Shown here: piece by piece, positions 5,719 to 5,726 of the stretch
Position numbering within the stretch: position 1 is the stretch's first letter
Layout: each line of letters begins with the position of its first letter
Source of the DNA: Candidatus Calidifonticultor daggyaiensis
GTDB taxonomy: Bacteria > Actinomycetota > Humimicrobiia > Humimicrobiales > Humimicrobiaceae
Assembly: GCA_015661035.1 (NCBI GenBank)
Contig: JACVJA010000116.1
Span: forward strand, 1-5,726
Direction: 5' to 3'
DNA: 5,726 nucleotides
Translations under genes and position numbers: made by a program
The notes under the pieces: generated by a model
What the model saw: the letters and a program-made list of their open reading frames with translations, nothing else
Database searches by the model: none
Told to the model about the DNA's origin: nothing

Positions 5719-5726
5719 TTCAAAGA

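Overview
This is an AT-rich window (roughly 30% G+C, judged by eye). It looks like a low-GC Gram-positive bacterium, most likely of the Clostridia. The evidence is base composition, protein families common there, and a strong AAGGAGAG ribosome binding site on one gene. Genus-level placement is not possible from the sequence. I support four protein-coding genes and found no tRNA, rRNA, CRISPR array, or intact mobile element.

Layout: positions 1-619 hold no gene I can support. A UMF1-type major facilitator transporter lies on the minus strand (620-1885). A 206-bp divergent spacer follows, with a perfect AT-rich dyad and an extended -10 promoter, and then a plus-strand zinc-dependent phospholipase C-like protein (2092-3108). 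A 304-bp spacer separates that gene from a convergent minus-strand pair. In transcription order the pair is a membrane-bound family 2 glycosyltransferase of the CrtQ/HpnB type (start 5462 or 5492, stop at 4179) and, 10 bp downstream, a small multi-spanning PAP2-like membrane protein (4168-3413). The pair is probably one operon. A perfect TATAAT with helically spaced A-tracts upstream lies just before it. The last 44 bases contain an exact 18-bp tandem duplication.

How the genes might work together: the glycosyltransferase and PAP2-like protein probably act in one membrane pathway, such as transfer of sugar to a lipid or isoprenoid carrier plus hydrolysis or recognition of a lipid phosphate. 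The phospholipase C-like protein may also act on lipid phosphates, but it is transcribed separately and has no signal peptide. Shared membrane-lipid metabolism is therefore only an inference. No clearly new system is evident. The items most worth a second look are the glycosyltransferase/PAP2 pair with its A-tract promoter, the dyad and doubled ribosome binding site before the phospholipase-like gene, and possible decayed reading frames in the two gene-free stretches.
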